DNA of 64,000 bases. It comes from Schistosoma haematobium. Taxonomy: Eukaryota; Platyhelminthes; Trematoda; Strigeidida; Schistosomatidae. Positions 34,891-48,822 of this stretch are shown piece by piece; positions within the stretch are counted from its first letter, which is position 1; each line of letters starts with the position of its first letter. The position numbers and the translations under genes are program-made. Location of the stretch: positions 28,103,116 through 28,167,115 of the forward strand of contig NC_067196.1 in assembly GCF_000699445.3 (NCBI RefSeq). The letters are read 5' to 3'. The notes under the pieces are model-generated. The model searched no databases. It was not told where the DNA came from and saw nothing but the letters and a program-made list of their open reading frames with translations.

Positions 34891-36083
34891 TCCGCCTTAT
34901 TGCCTCCACTACACACATTCACTACCATCGACTGCATTCGCACCATCCAACACAATCACCACTGCACTTCACACCAACCAATCCACAATTGACACTTCCA
35001 ATTCAACTGAGTCCTCACTGACACCGGTGTCCCGTGACGACGCACCGACACAAGTCATAGACCGCATTCCGTCGCACACTTCCGATAGCGTACACAGCAC
35101 GTCAGTCGTCATTTGACTTCATCTCAATTAATATTATATGATGATCATTGAAATTATTCGTATTGATGTGTCAAGAATTCCCAGATCAGTCCAATCTAAT
35201 GCAGACAGAACACGATGAGCACAACTCAACGTGTTATATTCGGAATTTGAATTAGCCACAGAATGAAGCACAATGTAATCACAAATTGGTTCAAATAACA
35301 CAACCGCTACAGCTTAAATGGGAATCCAGATTTCTGTAGTTTATTATTCATTTTCTCAGTAGGTCGGTCATGTGTCTGTCCGGTTGTGTATTGAGTATAG
35401 ACTGTGTGTGATCTAGAATGTACTCATTAGTATTATAATTAACTACGGAAATTGGAACGGACTCATCTGAATCCTTGTAATATCTCTTCTAGTTGTGCAC
35501 CAGATTTCAAACAGCTCCATATAGTGTTCGAAGAAATCCCCACTTGCAAAATATCCGACTGTCCACGATTTCACTCGATCGTGACGCCAATATGATCATT
35601 AGAATTAGTCGAGATGACGTGCTAACTACGAACTCCAATCATAGTCCAATTTAATAGAGACAGAACACGATGAGAACAACGAATGAGACAGTCGGTGGAA
35701 GATTGGTTTGACGTGATGCACCTCCACATGTGAGTGTCAACGTAGCTGTGGTTGATGTGGATGTGTATTGAGTAGGTGTGTAAGTTGGTTGTTGTTGTTG
35801 TTGTTGTTGTTGCTGTTGTAGTAGTGTTTGTTGAATATGTTGTGATTCAGGATTCGTGGATGTTGGTGTTGTTAATTTGTTGGTTTCGGTGTTATTGTTG
35901 GGAATGACTGAGATTGTCGTTGGTGTGATGAAGGTGAGTGAGACGTGTGTGAAGTGTTCAGTTCTGTCGATTTGATTCGACAGAGTATTGATTTTTGTGT
36001 GTGGGTGCGTTGGTGTCGAGGTGACTGTGTGATGGAGATGGTTGGTGTGTTGTGATAGCGTGACGTTGGGTCGCGAACACATC

Positions 36084-36155
36084 GTCGCTGTGGTCTAGTG
36101 GTTATGACATTGCGTTGTGGCCGCACTAACCCACGTTCGAATCCTGGCAGCGACA
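36084..36155 (+). tRNA. tRNA-His(GTG)-like gene, unit 5
   Basis: 62C type; downstream flank has ctaacatcg but the common aatcaccac, so it looks recombinant between two flank haplotypes. Confidence 0.7.
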
Positions 36156-37345
36156 TCCGCCTTATTGCCTCCACTACACACATTCACTAACATCGACTGC
36201 ATTCGCACCATCCAACACAATCACCACTGCACTTCACACCAACCAATCCACAATTGACACTTCCAATTCAACTGAGTCCTCACTGACACCGGTGTCCCGT
36301 GACGACGCACCGACACAAGTCATAGACCGCATTCCGTCGCACACTTCCGATAGCGTACACAGCACGTCAGTCGTCATTTGACTTCATCTCAATTAATATT
36401 ATATGATGATCATTGAAATTATTCGTATTGATGTGTCAAGAATTCCCAGATCAGTCCAATCTAATGCAGACAGAACACGATGAGCACAACTCAACGTGTT
36501 ATATTCGGAATTTGAATTAGCCACAGAATGAAGCACAATGTAATCACAAATTGGTTCAAATAACACAACCGCTACAGCTTAAATGGGAATCCAGATTTCT
36601 GTAGTTTATTATTCATTTTCTCAGTAGGTCGGTCATGTGTCTGTCCGGTTGTGTATTGAGTATAGACTGTGTGTGATCTAGAATGTACTCATTAGTATTA
36701 TAATTAACTACGGAAATTGGAACGGACTCATCTGAATCCTTGTAATATCTCTTCTAGTTGTGCACCAGATTTCAAACAGCTCCATATAGTGTTCGAAGAA
36801 ATCCCCACTTGCAAAATATCCGACTGTCCACGATTTCACTCGATCGTGACGCCAATATGATCATTAGAATTAGTCGAGATGACGTGCTAACTACGAACTC
36901 CAATCATAGTCCAATTTAATAGAGACAGAACACGATGAGAACAACGAATGAGACAGTCGGTGGAAGATTGGTTTGACGTGATGCACCTCCACATGTGAGT
37001 GTCAACGTAGCTGTGGTTGATGTGGATGTGTATTGAGTAGGTGTGTAAGTTGGTTGTTGTTGTTGTTGTTGTTGCTGTTGTAGTAGTGTTTGTTGAATAT
37101 GTTGTGATTCAGGATTCGTGGATGTTGGTGTTGTTAATTTGTTGGTTTCGGTGTTATTGTTGGGAATGACTGAGATTGTCGTTGGTGTGATGAAGGTGAG
37201 TGAGACGTGTGTGAAGTGTTCAGTTCTGTCGATTTGATTCGACAGAGTATTGATTTTTGTGTGTGGGTGCGTTGGTGTCGAGGTGACTGTGTGATGGAGA
37301 TGGTTGGTGTGTTGTGATAGCGTGACGTTGGGTCGCGAACACATC

Positions 37346-37417
37346 GTCGCTGTGGTCTAGTGGTTATGACATTGCGTTGTGGCCGCACTAACCCACGTTC
37401 GAATCCTGGCAGCGACA
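37346..37417 (+). tRNA. tRNA-His(GTG)-like gene, unit 6
   Basis: 62C type; its unit has one of the shortest polyglutamine runs (142-codon frame). Confidence 0.7.
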
Positions 37418-38610
37418 TCCGCCTTATTGCCTCCACTACACACATTCACTACCATCGACTGCATTCGCACCATCCAACACAATCACCACTGCACTTCACA
37501 CCAACCAATCCACAATTGACACTTCCAATTCAACTGAGTCCTCACTGACACCGGTGTCCCGTGACGACGCACCGACACAAGTCATAGACCGCATTCCGTC
37601 GCACACTTCCGATAGCGTACACAGCACGTCAGTCGTCATTTGACTTCATCTCAATTAATATTATATGATGATCATTGAAATTATTCGTATTGATGTGTCA
37701 AGAATTCCCAGATCAGTCCAATCTAATGCAGACAGAACACGATGAGCACAACTCAACGTGTTATATTCGGAATTTGAATTAGCCACAGAATGAAGCACAA
37801 TGTAATCACAAATTGGTTCAAATAACACAACCGCTACAGCTTAAATGGGAATCCAGATTTCTGTAGTTTATTATTCATTTTCTCAGTAGGTCGGTCATGT
37901 GTCTGTCCGGTTGTGTATTGAGTATAGACTGTGTGTGATCTAGAATGTACTCATTAGTATTATAATTAACTACGGAAATTGGAACGGACTCATCTGAATC
38001 CTTGTAATATCTCTTCTAGTTGTGCACCAGATTTCAAACAGCTCCATATAGTGTTCGAAGAAATCCCCACTTGCAAAATATCCGACTGTCCACGATTTCA
38101 CTCGATCGTGACGCCAATATGATCATTAGAATTAGTCGAGATGACGTGCTAACTACGAACTCCAATCATAGTCCAATTTAATAGAGACAGAACACGATGA
38201 GAACAACGAATGAGACAGTCGGTGGAAGATTGGTTTGACGTGATGCACCTCCACATGTGAGTGTCAACGTAGCTGTGGTTGATGTGGATGTGTATTGAGT
38301 AGGTGTGTAAGTTGGTTGTTGTTGTTGTTGTTGTTGTTGCTGTTGTAGTAGTGTTTGTTGAATATGTTGTGATTCAGGATTCGTGGATGTTGGTGTTGTT
38401 AATTTGTTGGTTTCGGTGTTATTGTTGGGAATGACTGAGATTGTCGTTGGTGTGATGAAGGTGAGTGAGACGTGTGTGAAGTGTTCAGTTCTGTCGATTT
38501 GATTCGACAGAGTATTGATTTTTGTGTGTGGGTGCGTTGGTGTCGAGGTGACTGTGTGATGGAGATGGTTGGTGTGTTGTGATAGCGTGACGTTGGGTCG
38601 CGAACACATC

Positions 38611-38682
38611 GTCGCTGTGGTCTAGTGGTTATGACATTGCGTTGTGGCCGCACTAACCCACGTTCGAATCCTGGCAGCGACA
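38611..38682 (+). tRNA. tRNA-His(GTG)-like gene, unit 7
   Basis: 62C type; consensus flank. Confidence 0.7.
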
Positions 38683-39875
38683 TCCGCCTTATTGCCTCCA
38701 CTACACACATTCACTACCATCGACTGCATTCGCACCATCCAACACAATCACCACTGCACTTCACACCAACCAATCCACAATTGACACTTCCAATTCAACT
38801 GAGTCCTCACTGACACCGGTGTCCCGTGACGACGCACCGACACAAGTCATAGACCGCATTCCGTCGCACACTTCCGATAGCGTACACAGCACGTCAGTCG
38901 TCATTTGACTTCATCTCAATTAATATTATATGATGATCATTGAAATTATTCGTATTGATGTGTCAAGAATTCCCAGATCAGTCCAATCTAATGCAGACAG
39001 AACACGATGAGCACAACTCAACGTGTTATATTCGGAATTTGAATTAGCCACAGAATGAAGCACAATGTAATCACAAATTGGTTCAAATAACACAACCGCT
39101 ACAGCTTAAATGGGAATCCAGATTTCTGTAGTTTATTATTCATTTTCTCAGTAGGTCGGTCATGTGTCTGTCCGGTTGTGTATTGAGTATAGACTGTGTG
39201 TGATCTAGAATGTACTCATTAGTATTATAATTAACTACGGAAATTGGAACGGACTCATCTGAATCCTTGTAATATCTCTTCTAGTTGTGCACCAGATTTC
39301 AAACAGCTCCATATAGTGTTCGAAGAAATCCCCACTTGCAAAATATCCGACTGTCCACGATTTCACTCGATCGTGACGCCAATATGATCATTAGAATTAG
39401 TCGAGATGACGTGCTAACTACGAACTCCAATCATAGTCCAATTTAATAGAGACAGAACACGATGAGAACAACGAATGAGACAGTCGGTGGAAGATTGGTT
39501 TGACGTGATGCACCTCCACATGTGAGTGTCAACGTAGCTGTGGTTGATGTGGATGTGTATTGAGTAGGTGTGTAAGTTGGTTGTTGTTGTTGTTGTTGTT
39601 GTTGCTGTTGTAGTAGTGTTTGTTGAATATGTTGTGATTCAGGATTCGTGGATGTTGGTGTTGTTAATTTGTTGGTTTCGGTGTTATTGTTGGGAATGAC
39701 TGAGATTGTCGTTGGTGTGATGAAGGTGAGTGAGACGTGTGTGAAGTGTTCAGTTCTGTCGATTTGATTCGACAGAGTATTGATTTTTGTGTGTGGGTGC
39801 GTTGGTGTCGAGGTGACTGTGTGATGGAGATGGTTGGTGTGTTGTGATAGCGTGACGTTGGGTCGCGAACACATC

Positions 39876-39947
39876 GTCGCTGTGGTCTAGTGGTTATGAC
39901 ATTGCGTTGTGGCCGCACTAACCCACGTTCGAATCCTGGCAGCGACA
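39876..39947 (+). tRNA. tRNA-His(GTG)-like gene, unit 8
   Basis: 62C type; downstream flank with ctaacatcg and aatcatcac, as in units 2, 21 and 26. Confidence 0.7.
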
Positions 39948-41146
39948 TCCGCCTTATTGCCTCCACTACACACATTCACTAACATCGACTGCATTCGCAC
40001 CATCCAACACAATCATCACTGCACTTCACACCAACCAATCCACAATTGACACTTCCAATTCAACTGAGTCCTCACTGACACCGGTGTCCCGTGACGACGC
40101 ACCGACACAAGTCATAGACCGCATTCCGTCGCACACTTCCGATAGCGTACACAGCACGTCAGTCGTCATTTGACTTCATCTCAATTAATATTATATGATG
40201 ATCATTGAAATTATTCGTATTGATGTGTCAAGAATTCCCAGATCAGTCCAATCTAATGCAGACAGAACACGATGAGCACAACTCAACGTGTTATATTCGG
40301 AATTTGAATTAGCCACAGAATGAAGCACAATGTAATCACAAATTGGTTCAAATAACACAACCGCTACAGCTTAAATGGGAATCCAGATTTCTGTAGTTTA
40401 TTATTCATTTTCTCAGTAGGTCGGTCATGTGTCTGTCCGGTTGTGTATTGAGTATAGACTGTGTGTGATCTAGAATGTACTCATTAGTATTATAATTAAC
40501 TACGGAAATTGGAACGGACTCATCTGAATCCTTGTAATATCTCTTCTAGTTGTGCACCAGATTTCAAACAGCTCCATATAGTGTTCGAAGAAATCCCCAC
40601 TTGCAAAATATCCGACTGTCCACGATTTCACTCGATCGTGACGCCAATATGATCATTAGAATTAGTCGAGATGACGTGCTAACTACGAACTCCAATCATA
40701 GTCCAATTTAATAGAGACAGAACACGATGAGAACAACGAATGAGACAGTCGGTGGAAGATTGGTTTGACGTGATGCACCTCCACATGTGAGTGTCAACGT
40801 AGCTGTGGTTGATGTGGATGTGTATTGAGTAGGTGTGTAAGTTGGTTGTTGTTGTTGTTGTTGTTGTTGTTGTTGCTGTTGTAGTAGTGTTTGTTGAATA
40901 TGTTGTGATTCAGGATTCGTGGATGTTGGTGTTGTTAATTTGTTGGTTTCGGTGTTATTGTTGGGAATGACTGAGATTGTCGTTGGTGTGATGAAGGTGA
41001 GTGAGACGTGTGTGAAGTGTTCAGTTCTGTCGATTTGATTCGACAGAGTATTGATTTTTGTGTGTGGGTGCGTTGGTGTCGAGGTGACTGTGTGATGGAG
41101 ATGGTTGGTGTGTTGTGATAGCGTGACGTTGGGTCGCGAACACATC

Positions 41147-41218
41147 GTCGCTGTGGTCTAGTGGTTATGACATTGCGTTGTGGCCGCACTAACCCACGTT
41201 CGAATCATGGCAGCGACA
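41147..41218 (+). tRNA. tRNA-His(GTG)-like gene, unit 9
   Basis: 62A type (CATGG); private flank variant ccatcccacac; longest polyglutamine frame (145 codons). Confidence 0.7.
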
Positions 41219-42064
41219 TCCGCCTTATTGCCTCCACTACACACATTCACTACCATCGACTGCATTCGCACCATCCCACACAATCACCACTGCACTTCAC
41301 ACCAACCAATCCACAATTGACACTTCCAATTCAACTGAGTCCTCACTGACACCGGTGTCCCGTGACGACGCACCGACACAAGTCATAGACCGCATTCCGT
41401 CGCACACTTCCGATAGCGTACACAGCACGTCAGTCGTCATTTGACTTCATCTCAATTAATATTATATGATGATCATTGAAATTATTCGTATTGATGTGTC
41501 AAGAATTCCCAGATCAGTCCAATCTAATGCAGACAGAACACGATGAGCACAACTCAACGTGTTATATTCGGAATTTGAATTAGCCACAGAATGAAGCACA
41601 ATGTAATCACAAATTGGTTCAAATAACACAACCGCTACAGCTTAAATGGGAATCCAGATTTCTGTAGTTTATTATTCATTTTCTCAGTAGGTCGGTCATG
41701 TGTCTGTCCGGTTGTGTATTGAGTATAGACTGTGTGTGATCTAGAATGTACTCATTAGTATTATAATTAACTACGGAAATTGGAACGGACTCATCTGAAT
41801 CCTTGTAATATCTCTTCTAGTTGTGCACCAGATTTCAAACAGCTCCATATAGTGTTCGAAGAAATCCCCACTTGCAAAATATCCGACTGTCCACGATTTC
41901 ACTCGATCGTGACGCCAATATGATCATTAGAATTAGTCGAGATGACGTGCTAACTACGAACTCCAATCATAGTCCAATTTAATAGAGACAGAACACGATG
42001 AGAACAACGAATGAGACAGTCGGTGGAAGATTGGTTTGACGTGATGCACCTCCACATGTGAGTG

Positions 42065-42415
42065 TCAACGTAGCTGTGGTTGATGTGGATGTGTATTGGT
42101 AGGTGTGTAAGTTGGTTGTTGTTGTTGTTGTTGTTGTTGTTGTTGCTGTTGTAGTAGTGTTTGTTGAATATGTTGTGATTCAGGATTCGTGGATGTTGGT
42201 GTTGTTAATTTGTTGGTTTCGGTGTTATTGTTGGGAATGACTGAGATTGTCGTTGGTGTGATGAAGGTGAGTGAGACGTGTGTGAAGTGTTCAGTTCTGT
42301 CGATTTGATTCGACAGAGTATTGATTTTTGTGTGTGGGTGCGTTGGTGTCGAGGTGACTGTGTGATGGAGATGGTTGGTGTGTTGTGATAGCGTGACGTT
42401 GGGTCGCGAACACAT
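42065..42415 (-). pseudogene. Frameshifted copy of the satellite open frame (unit 10)
   Basis: A 1-nt loss (gtattggtagg instead of gtattgagtagg) shifts the frame after PTYTPT; 116 codons, no hydrophobic tail. Confidence 0.6.
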
Positions 42416-42416
42416 C

Positions 42417-42488
42417 GTCGCTGTGGTCTAGTGGTTATGACATTGCGTTGTGGCCGCACTAACCCACGTTCGAATCATGGCAGCGACA
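42417..42488 (+). tRNA. tRNA-His(GTG)-like gene, unit 10
   Basis: 62A type; flank with the 1-nt loss ccatccacac; neighbouring minus-strand frame is frameshifted. Confidence 0.7.
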
Positions 42489-43680
42489 TCCGCCTTATTG
42501 CCTCCACTACACACATTCACTACCATCGACTGCATTCGCACCATCCACACAATCACCACTGCACTTCACACCAACCAATCCACAATTGACACTTCCAATT
42601 CAACTGAGTCCTCACTGACACCGGTGTCCCGTGACGACGCACCGACACAAGTCATAGACCGCATTCCGTCGCACACTTCCGATAGCGTACACAGCACGTC
42701 AGTCGTCATTTGACTTCATCTCAATTAATATTATATGATGATCATTGAAATTATTCGTATTGATGTGTCAAGAATTCCCAGATCAGTCCAATCTAATGCA
42801 GACAGAACACGATGAGCACAACTCAACGTGTTATATTCGGAATTTGAATTAGCCACAGAATGAAGCACAATGTAATCACAAATTGGTTCAAATAACACAA
42901 CCGCTACAGCTTAAATGGGAATCCAGATTTCTGTAGTTTATTATTCATTTTCTCAGTAGGTCGGTCATGTGTCTGTCCGGTTGTGTATTGAGTATAGACT
43001 GTGTGTGATCTAGAATGTACTCATTAGTATTATAATTAACTACGGAAATTGGAACGGACTCATCTGAATCCTTGTAATATCTCTTCTAGTTGTGCACCAG
43101 ATTTCAAACAGCTCCATATAGTGTTCGAAGAAATCCCCACTTGCAAAATATCCGACTGTCCACGATTTCACTCGATCGTGACGCCAATATGATCATTAGA
43201 ATTAGTCGAGATGACGTGCTAACTACGAACTCCAATCATAGTCCAATTTAATAGAGACAGAACACGATGAGAACAACGAATGAGACAGTCGGTGGAAGAT
43301 TGGTTTGACGTGATGCACCTCCACATGTGAGTGTCAACGTAGCTGTGGTTGATGTGGATGTGTATTGAGTAGGTGTGTAAGTTGGTTGTTGTTGTTGTTG
43401 TTGTTGTTGCTGTTGTAGTAGTGTTTGTTGAATATGTTGTGATTCAGGATTCGTGGATGTTGGTGTTGTTAATTTGTTGGTTTCGGTGTTATTGTTGGGA
43501 ATGACTGAGATTGTCGTTGGTGTGATGAAGGTGAGTGAGACGTGTGTGAAGTGTTCAGTTCTGTCGATTTGATTCGACAGAGTATTGATTTTTGTGTGTG
43601 GGTGCGTTGGTGTCGAGGTGACTGTGTGATGGAGATGGTTGGTGTGTTGTGATAGCGTGACGTTGGGTCGCGAACACATC

Positions 43681-43752
43681 GTCGCTGTGGTCTAGTGGTT
43701 ATGACATTGCGTTGTGGCCGCACTAACCCACGTTCGAATCCTGGCAGCGACA
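43681..43752 (+). tRNA. tRNA-His(GTG)-like gene, unit 11
   Basis: 62C type; consensus flank. Confidence 0.7.
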
Positions 43753-44945
43753 TCCGCCTTATTGCCTCCACTACACACATTCACTACCATCGACTGCATT
43801 CGCACCATCCAACACAATCACCACTGCACTTCACACCAACCAATCCACAATTGACACTTCCAATTCAACTGAGTCCTCACTGACACCGGTGTCCCGTGAC
43901 GACGCACCGACACAAGTCATAGACCGCATTCCGTCGCACACTTCCGATAGCGTACACAGCACGTCAGTCGTCATTTGACTTCATCTCAATTAATATTATA
44001 TGATGATCATTGAAATTATTCGTATTGATGTGTCAAGAATTCCCAGATCAGTCCAATCTAATGCAGACAGAACACGATGAGCACAACTCAACGTGTTATA
44101 TTCGGAATTTGAATTAGCCACAGAATGAAGCACAATGTAATCACAAATTGGTTCAAATAACACAACCGCTACAGCTTAAATGGGAATCCAGATTTCTGTA
44201 GTTTATTATTCATTTTCTCAGTAGGTCGGTCATGTGTCTGTCCGGTTGTGTATTGAGTATAGACTGTGTGTGATCTAGAATGTACTCATTAGTATTATAA
44301 TTAACTACGGAAATTGGAACGGACTCATCTGAATCCTTGTAATATCTCTTCTAGTTGTGCACCAGATTTCAAACAGCTCCATATAGTGTTCGAAGAAATC
44401 CCCACTTGCAAAATATCCGACTGTCCACGATTTCACTCGATCGTGACGCCAATATGATCATTAGAATTAGTCGAGATGACGTGCTAACTACGAACTCCAA
44501 TCATAGTCCAATTTAATAGAGACAGAACACGATGAGAACAACGAATGAGACAGTCGGTGGAAGATTGGTTTGACGTGATGCACCTCCACATGTGAGTGTC
44601 AACGTAGCTGTGGTTGATGTGGATGTGTATTGAGTAGGTGTGTAAGTTGGTTGTTGTTGTTGTTGTTGTTGTTGCTGTTGTAGTAGTGTTTGTTGAATAT
44701 GTTGTGATTCAGGATTCGTGGATGTTGGTGTTGTTAATTTGTTGGTTTCGGTGTTATTGTTGGGAATGACTGAGATTGTCGTTGGTGTGATGAAGGTGAG
44801 TGAGACGTGTGTGAAGTGTTCAGTTCTGTCGATTTGATTCGACAGAGTATTGATTTTTGTGTGTGGGTGCGTTGGTGTCGAGGTGACTGTGTGATGGAGA
44901 TGGTTGGTGTGTTGTGATAGCGTGACGTTGGGTCGCGAACACATC

Positions 44946-45017
44946 GTCGCTGTGGTCTAGTGGTTATGACATTGCGTTGTGGCCGCACTAACCCACGTTC
45001 GAATCCTGGCAGCGACA
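44946..45017 (+). tRNA. tRNA-His(GTG)-like gene, unit 12
   Basis: 62C type, but with the 1-nt flank loss otherwise seen only with 62A. The downstream TTTT is mutated here (attcatttcctcag near 45471-45484). Confidence 0.7.
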
Positions 45018-46212
45018 TCCGCCTTATTGCCTCCACTACACACATTCACTACCATCGACTGCATTCGCACCATCCACACAATCACCACTGCACTTCACAC
45101 CAACCAATCCACAATTGACACTTCCAATTCAACTGAGTCCTCACTGACACCGGTGTCCCGTGACGACGCACCGACACAAGTCATAGACCGCATTCCGTCG
45201 CACACTTCCGATAGCGTACACAGCACGTCAGTCGTCATTTGACTTCATCTCAATTAATATTATATGATGATCATTGAAATTATTCGTATTGATGTGTCAA
45301 GAATTCCCAGATCAGTCCAATCTAATGCAGACAGAACACGATGAGCACAACTCAACGTGTTATATTCGGAATTTGAATTAGCCACAGAATGAAGCACAAT
45401 GTAATCACAAATTGGTTCAAATAACACAACCGCTACAGCTTAAATGGGAATCCAGATTTCTGTAGTTTATTATTCATTTCCTCAGTAGGTCGGTCATGTG
45501 TCTGTCCGGTTGTGTATTGAGTATAGACTGTGTGTGATCTAGAATGTACTCATTAGTATTATAATTAACTACGGAAATTGGAACGGACTCATCTGAATCC
45601 TTGTAATATCTCTTCTAGTTGTGCACCAGATTTCAAACAGCTCCATATAGTGTTCGAAGAAATCCCCACTTGCAAAATATCCGACTGTCCACGATTTCAC
45701 TCGATCGTGACGCCAATATGATCATTAGAATTAGTCGAGATGACGTGCTAACTACGAACTCCAATCATAGTCCAATTTAATAGAGACAGAACACGATGAG
45801 AACAACGAATGAGACAGTCGGTGGAAGATTGGTTTGACGTGATGCACCTCCACATGTGAGTGTCAACGTAGCTGTGGTTGATGTGGATGTGTATTGAGTA
45901 GGTGTGTAAGTTGGTTGTTGTTGTTGTTGTTGTTGTTGTTGCTGTTGTAGTAGTGTTTGTTGAATATGTTGTGATTCAGGATTCGTGGATGTTGGTGTTG
46001 TTAATTTGTTGGTTTCGGTGTTATTGTTGGGAATGACTGAGATTGTCGTTGGTGTGATGAAGGTGAGTGAGACGTGTGTGAAGTGTTCAGTTCTGTCGAT
46101 TTGATTCGACAGAGTATTGATTTTTGTGTGTGGGTGCGTTGGTGTCGAGGTGACTGTGTGATGGAGATGGTTGGTGTGTTGTGATAGCGTGACGTTGGGT
46201 CGCGAACACATC

Positions 46213-46284
46213 GTCGCTGTGGTCTAGTGGTTATGACATTGCGTTGTGGCCGCACTAACCCACGTTCGAATCCTGGCAGCGACA
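46213..46284 (+). tRNA. tRNA-His(GTG)-like gene, unit 13
   Basis: 62C type; consensus flank. Confidence 0.7.
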
Positions 46285-47480
46285 TCCGCCTTATTGCCTC
46301 CACTACACACATTCACTACCATCGACTGCATTCGCACCATCCAACACAATCACCACTGCACTTCACACCAACCAATCCACAATTGACACTTCCAATTCAA
46401 CTGAGTCCTCACTGACACCGGTGTCCCGTGACGACGCACCGACACAAGTCATAGACCGCATTCCGTCGCACACTTCCGATAGCGTACACAGCACGTCAGT
46501 CGTCATTTGACTTCATCTCAATTAATATTATATGATGATCATTGAAATTATTCGTATTGATGTGTCAAGAATTCCCAGATCAGTCCAATCTAATGCAGAC
46601 AGAACACGATGAGCACAACTCAACGTGTTATATTCGGAATTTGAATTAGCCACAGAATGAAGCACAATGTAATCACAAATTGGTTCAAATAACACAACCG
46701 CTACAGCTTAAATGGGAATCCAGATTTCTGTAGTTTATTATTCATTTTCTCAGTAGGTCGGTCATGTGTCTGTCCGGTTGTGTATTGAGTATAGACTGTG
46801 TGTGATCTAGAATGTACTCATTAGTATTATAATTAACTACGGAAATTGGAACGGACTCATCTGAATCCTTGTAATATCTCTTCTAGTTGTGCACCAGATT
46901 TCAAACAGCTCCATATAGTGTTCGAAGAAATCCCCACTTGCAAAATATCCGACTGTCCACGATTTCACTCGATCGTGACGCCAATATGATCATTAGAATT
47001 AGTCGAGATGACGTGCTAACTACGAACTCCAATCATAGTCCAATTTAATAGAGACAGAACACGATGAGAACAACGAATGAGACAGTCGGTGGAAGATTGG
47101 TTTGACGTGATGCACCTCCACATGTGAGTGTCAACGTAGCTGTGGTTGATGTGGATGTGTATTGAGTAGGTGTGTAAGTTGGTTGTTGTTGTTGTTGTTG
47201 TTGTTGTTGCTGTTGTAGTAGTGTTTGTTGAATATGTTGTGATTCAGGATTCGTGGATGTTGGTGTTGTTAATTTGTTGGTTTCGGTGTTATTGTTGGGA
47301 ATGACTGAGATTGTCGTTGGTGTGATGAAGGTGAGTGAGACGTGTGTGAAGTGTTCAGTTCTGTCGATTTGATTCGACAGAGTATTGATTTTTGTGTGTG
47401 GGTGCGTTGGTGTCGAGGTGACTGTGTGATGGAGATGGTTGGTGTGTTGTGATAGCGTGACGTTGGGTCGCGAACACATC

Positions 47481-47552
47481 GTCGCTGTGGTCTAGTGGTT
47501 ATGACATTGCGTTGTGGCCGCACTAACCCACGTTCGAATCATGGCAGCGACA
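47481..47552 (+). tRNA. tRNA-His(GTG)-like gene, unit 14
   Basis: 62A type without the flank loss. Confidence 0.7.
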
Positions 47553-48398
47553 TCCGCCTTATTGCCTCCACTACACACATTCACTACCATCGACTGCATT
47601 CGCACCATCCAACACAATCACCACTGCACTTCACACCAACCAATCCACAATTGACACTTCCAATTCAACTGAGTCCTCACTGACACCGGTGTCCCGTGAC
47701 GACGCACCGACACAAGTCATAGACCGCATTCCGTCGCACACTTCCGATAGCGTACACAGCACGTCAGTCGTCATTTGACTTCATCTCAATTAATATTATA
47801 TGATGATCATTGAAATTATTCGTATTGATGTGTCAAGAATTCCCAGATCAGTCCAATCTAATGCAGACAGAACACGATGAGCACAACTCAACGTGTTATA
47901 TTCGGAATTTGAATTAGCCACAGAATGAAGCACAATGTAATCACAAATTGGTTCAAATAACACAACCGCTACAGCTTAAATGGGAATCCAGATTTCTGTA
48001 GTTTATTATTCATTTTCTCAGTAGGTCGGTCATGTGTCTGTCCGGTTGTGTATTGAGTATAGACTGTGTGTGATCTAGAATGTACTCATTAGTATTATAA
48101 TTAACTACGGAAATTGGAACGGACTCATCTGAATCCTTGTAATATCTCTTCTAGTTGTGCACCAGATTTCAAACAGCTCCATATAGTGTTCGAAGAAATC
48201 CCCACTTGCAAAATATCCGACTGTCCACGATTTCACTCGATCGTGACGCCAATATGATCATTAGAATTAGTCGAGATGACGTGCTAACTACGAACTCCAA
48301 TCATAGTCCAATTTAATAGAGACAGAACACGATGAGAACAACGAATGAGACAGTCGGTGGAAGATTGGTTTGACGTGATGCACCTCCACATGTGAGTG

Positions 48399-48749
48399 TC
48401 AACGTAGCTGTGGTTGATGTGGATGTGTATTGAGTAGGTGTGTAAGTTGGTTTTGTTGTTGTTGTTGTTGTTGTTGTTGCTGTTGTAGTAGTGTTTGTTG
48501 AATATGTTGTGATTCAGGATTCGTGGATGTTGGTGTTGTTAATTTGTTGGTTTCGGTGTTATTGTTGGGAATGACTGAGATTGTCGTTGGTGTGATGAAG
48601 GTGAGTGAGACGTGTGTGAAGTGTTCAGTTCTGTCGATTTGATTCGACAGAGTATTGATTTTTGTGTGTGGGTGCGTTGGTGTCGAGGTGACTGTGTGAT
48701 GGAGATGGTTGGTGTGTTGTGATAGCGTGACGTTGGGTCGCGAACACAT
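48399..48749 (-). pseudogene. Frameshifted copy of the satellite open frame (unit 15)
   Basis: One extra T at the start of the (GTT)n run (ggttttgttg) shifts the frame to QNQLTHLLN; 116 codons, no hydrophobic tail. Confidence 0.6.
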
Positions 48750-48750
48750 C

Positions 48751-48822
48751 GTCGCTGTGGTCTAGTGGTTATGACATTGCGTTGTGGCCGCACTAACCCA
48801 CGTTCGAATCATGGCAGCGACA
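48751..48822 (+). tRNA. tRNA-His(GTG)-like gene, unit 15
   Basis: 62A type with the flank loss; first member of the block 15-18 that resembles 22-25. Confidence 0.7.

Noticed and set aside
42450..42713. Plus-strand 87-codon frame (MAALTHVRI...) in six units and a 62-codon frame (MVMTLRCGRT...) in others
   Set aside because: Both start inside the tRNA-like gene, and which one is open depends on a 1-nt loss just downstream. No consistent reading frame across units, so no evidence for coding.
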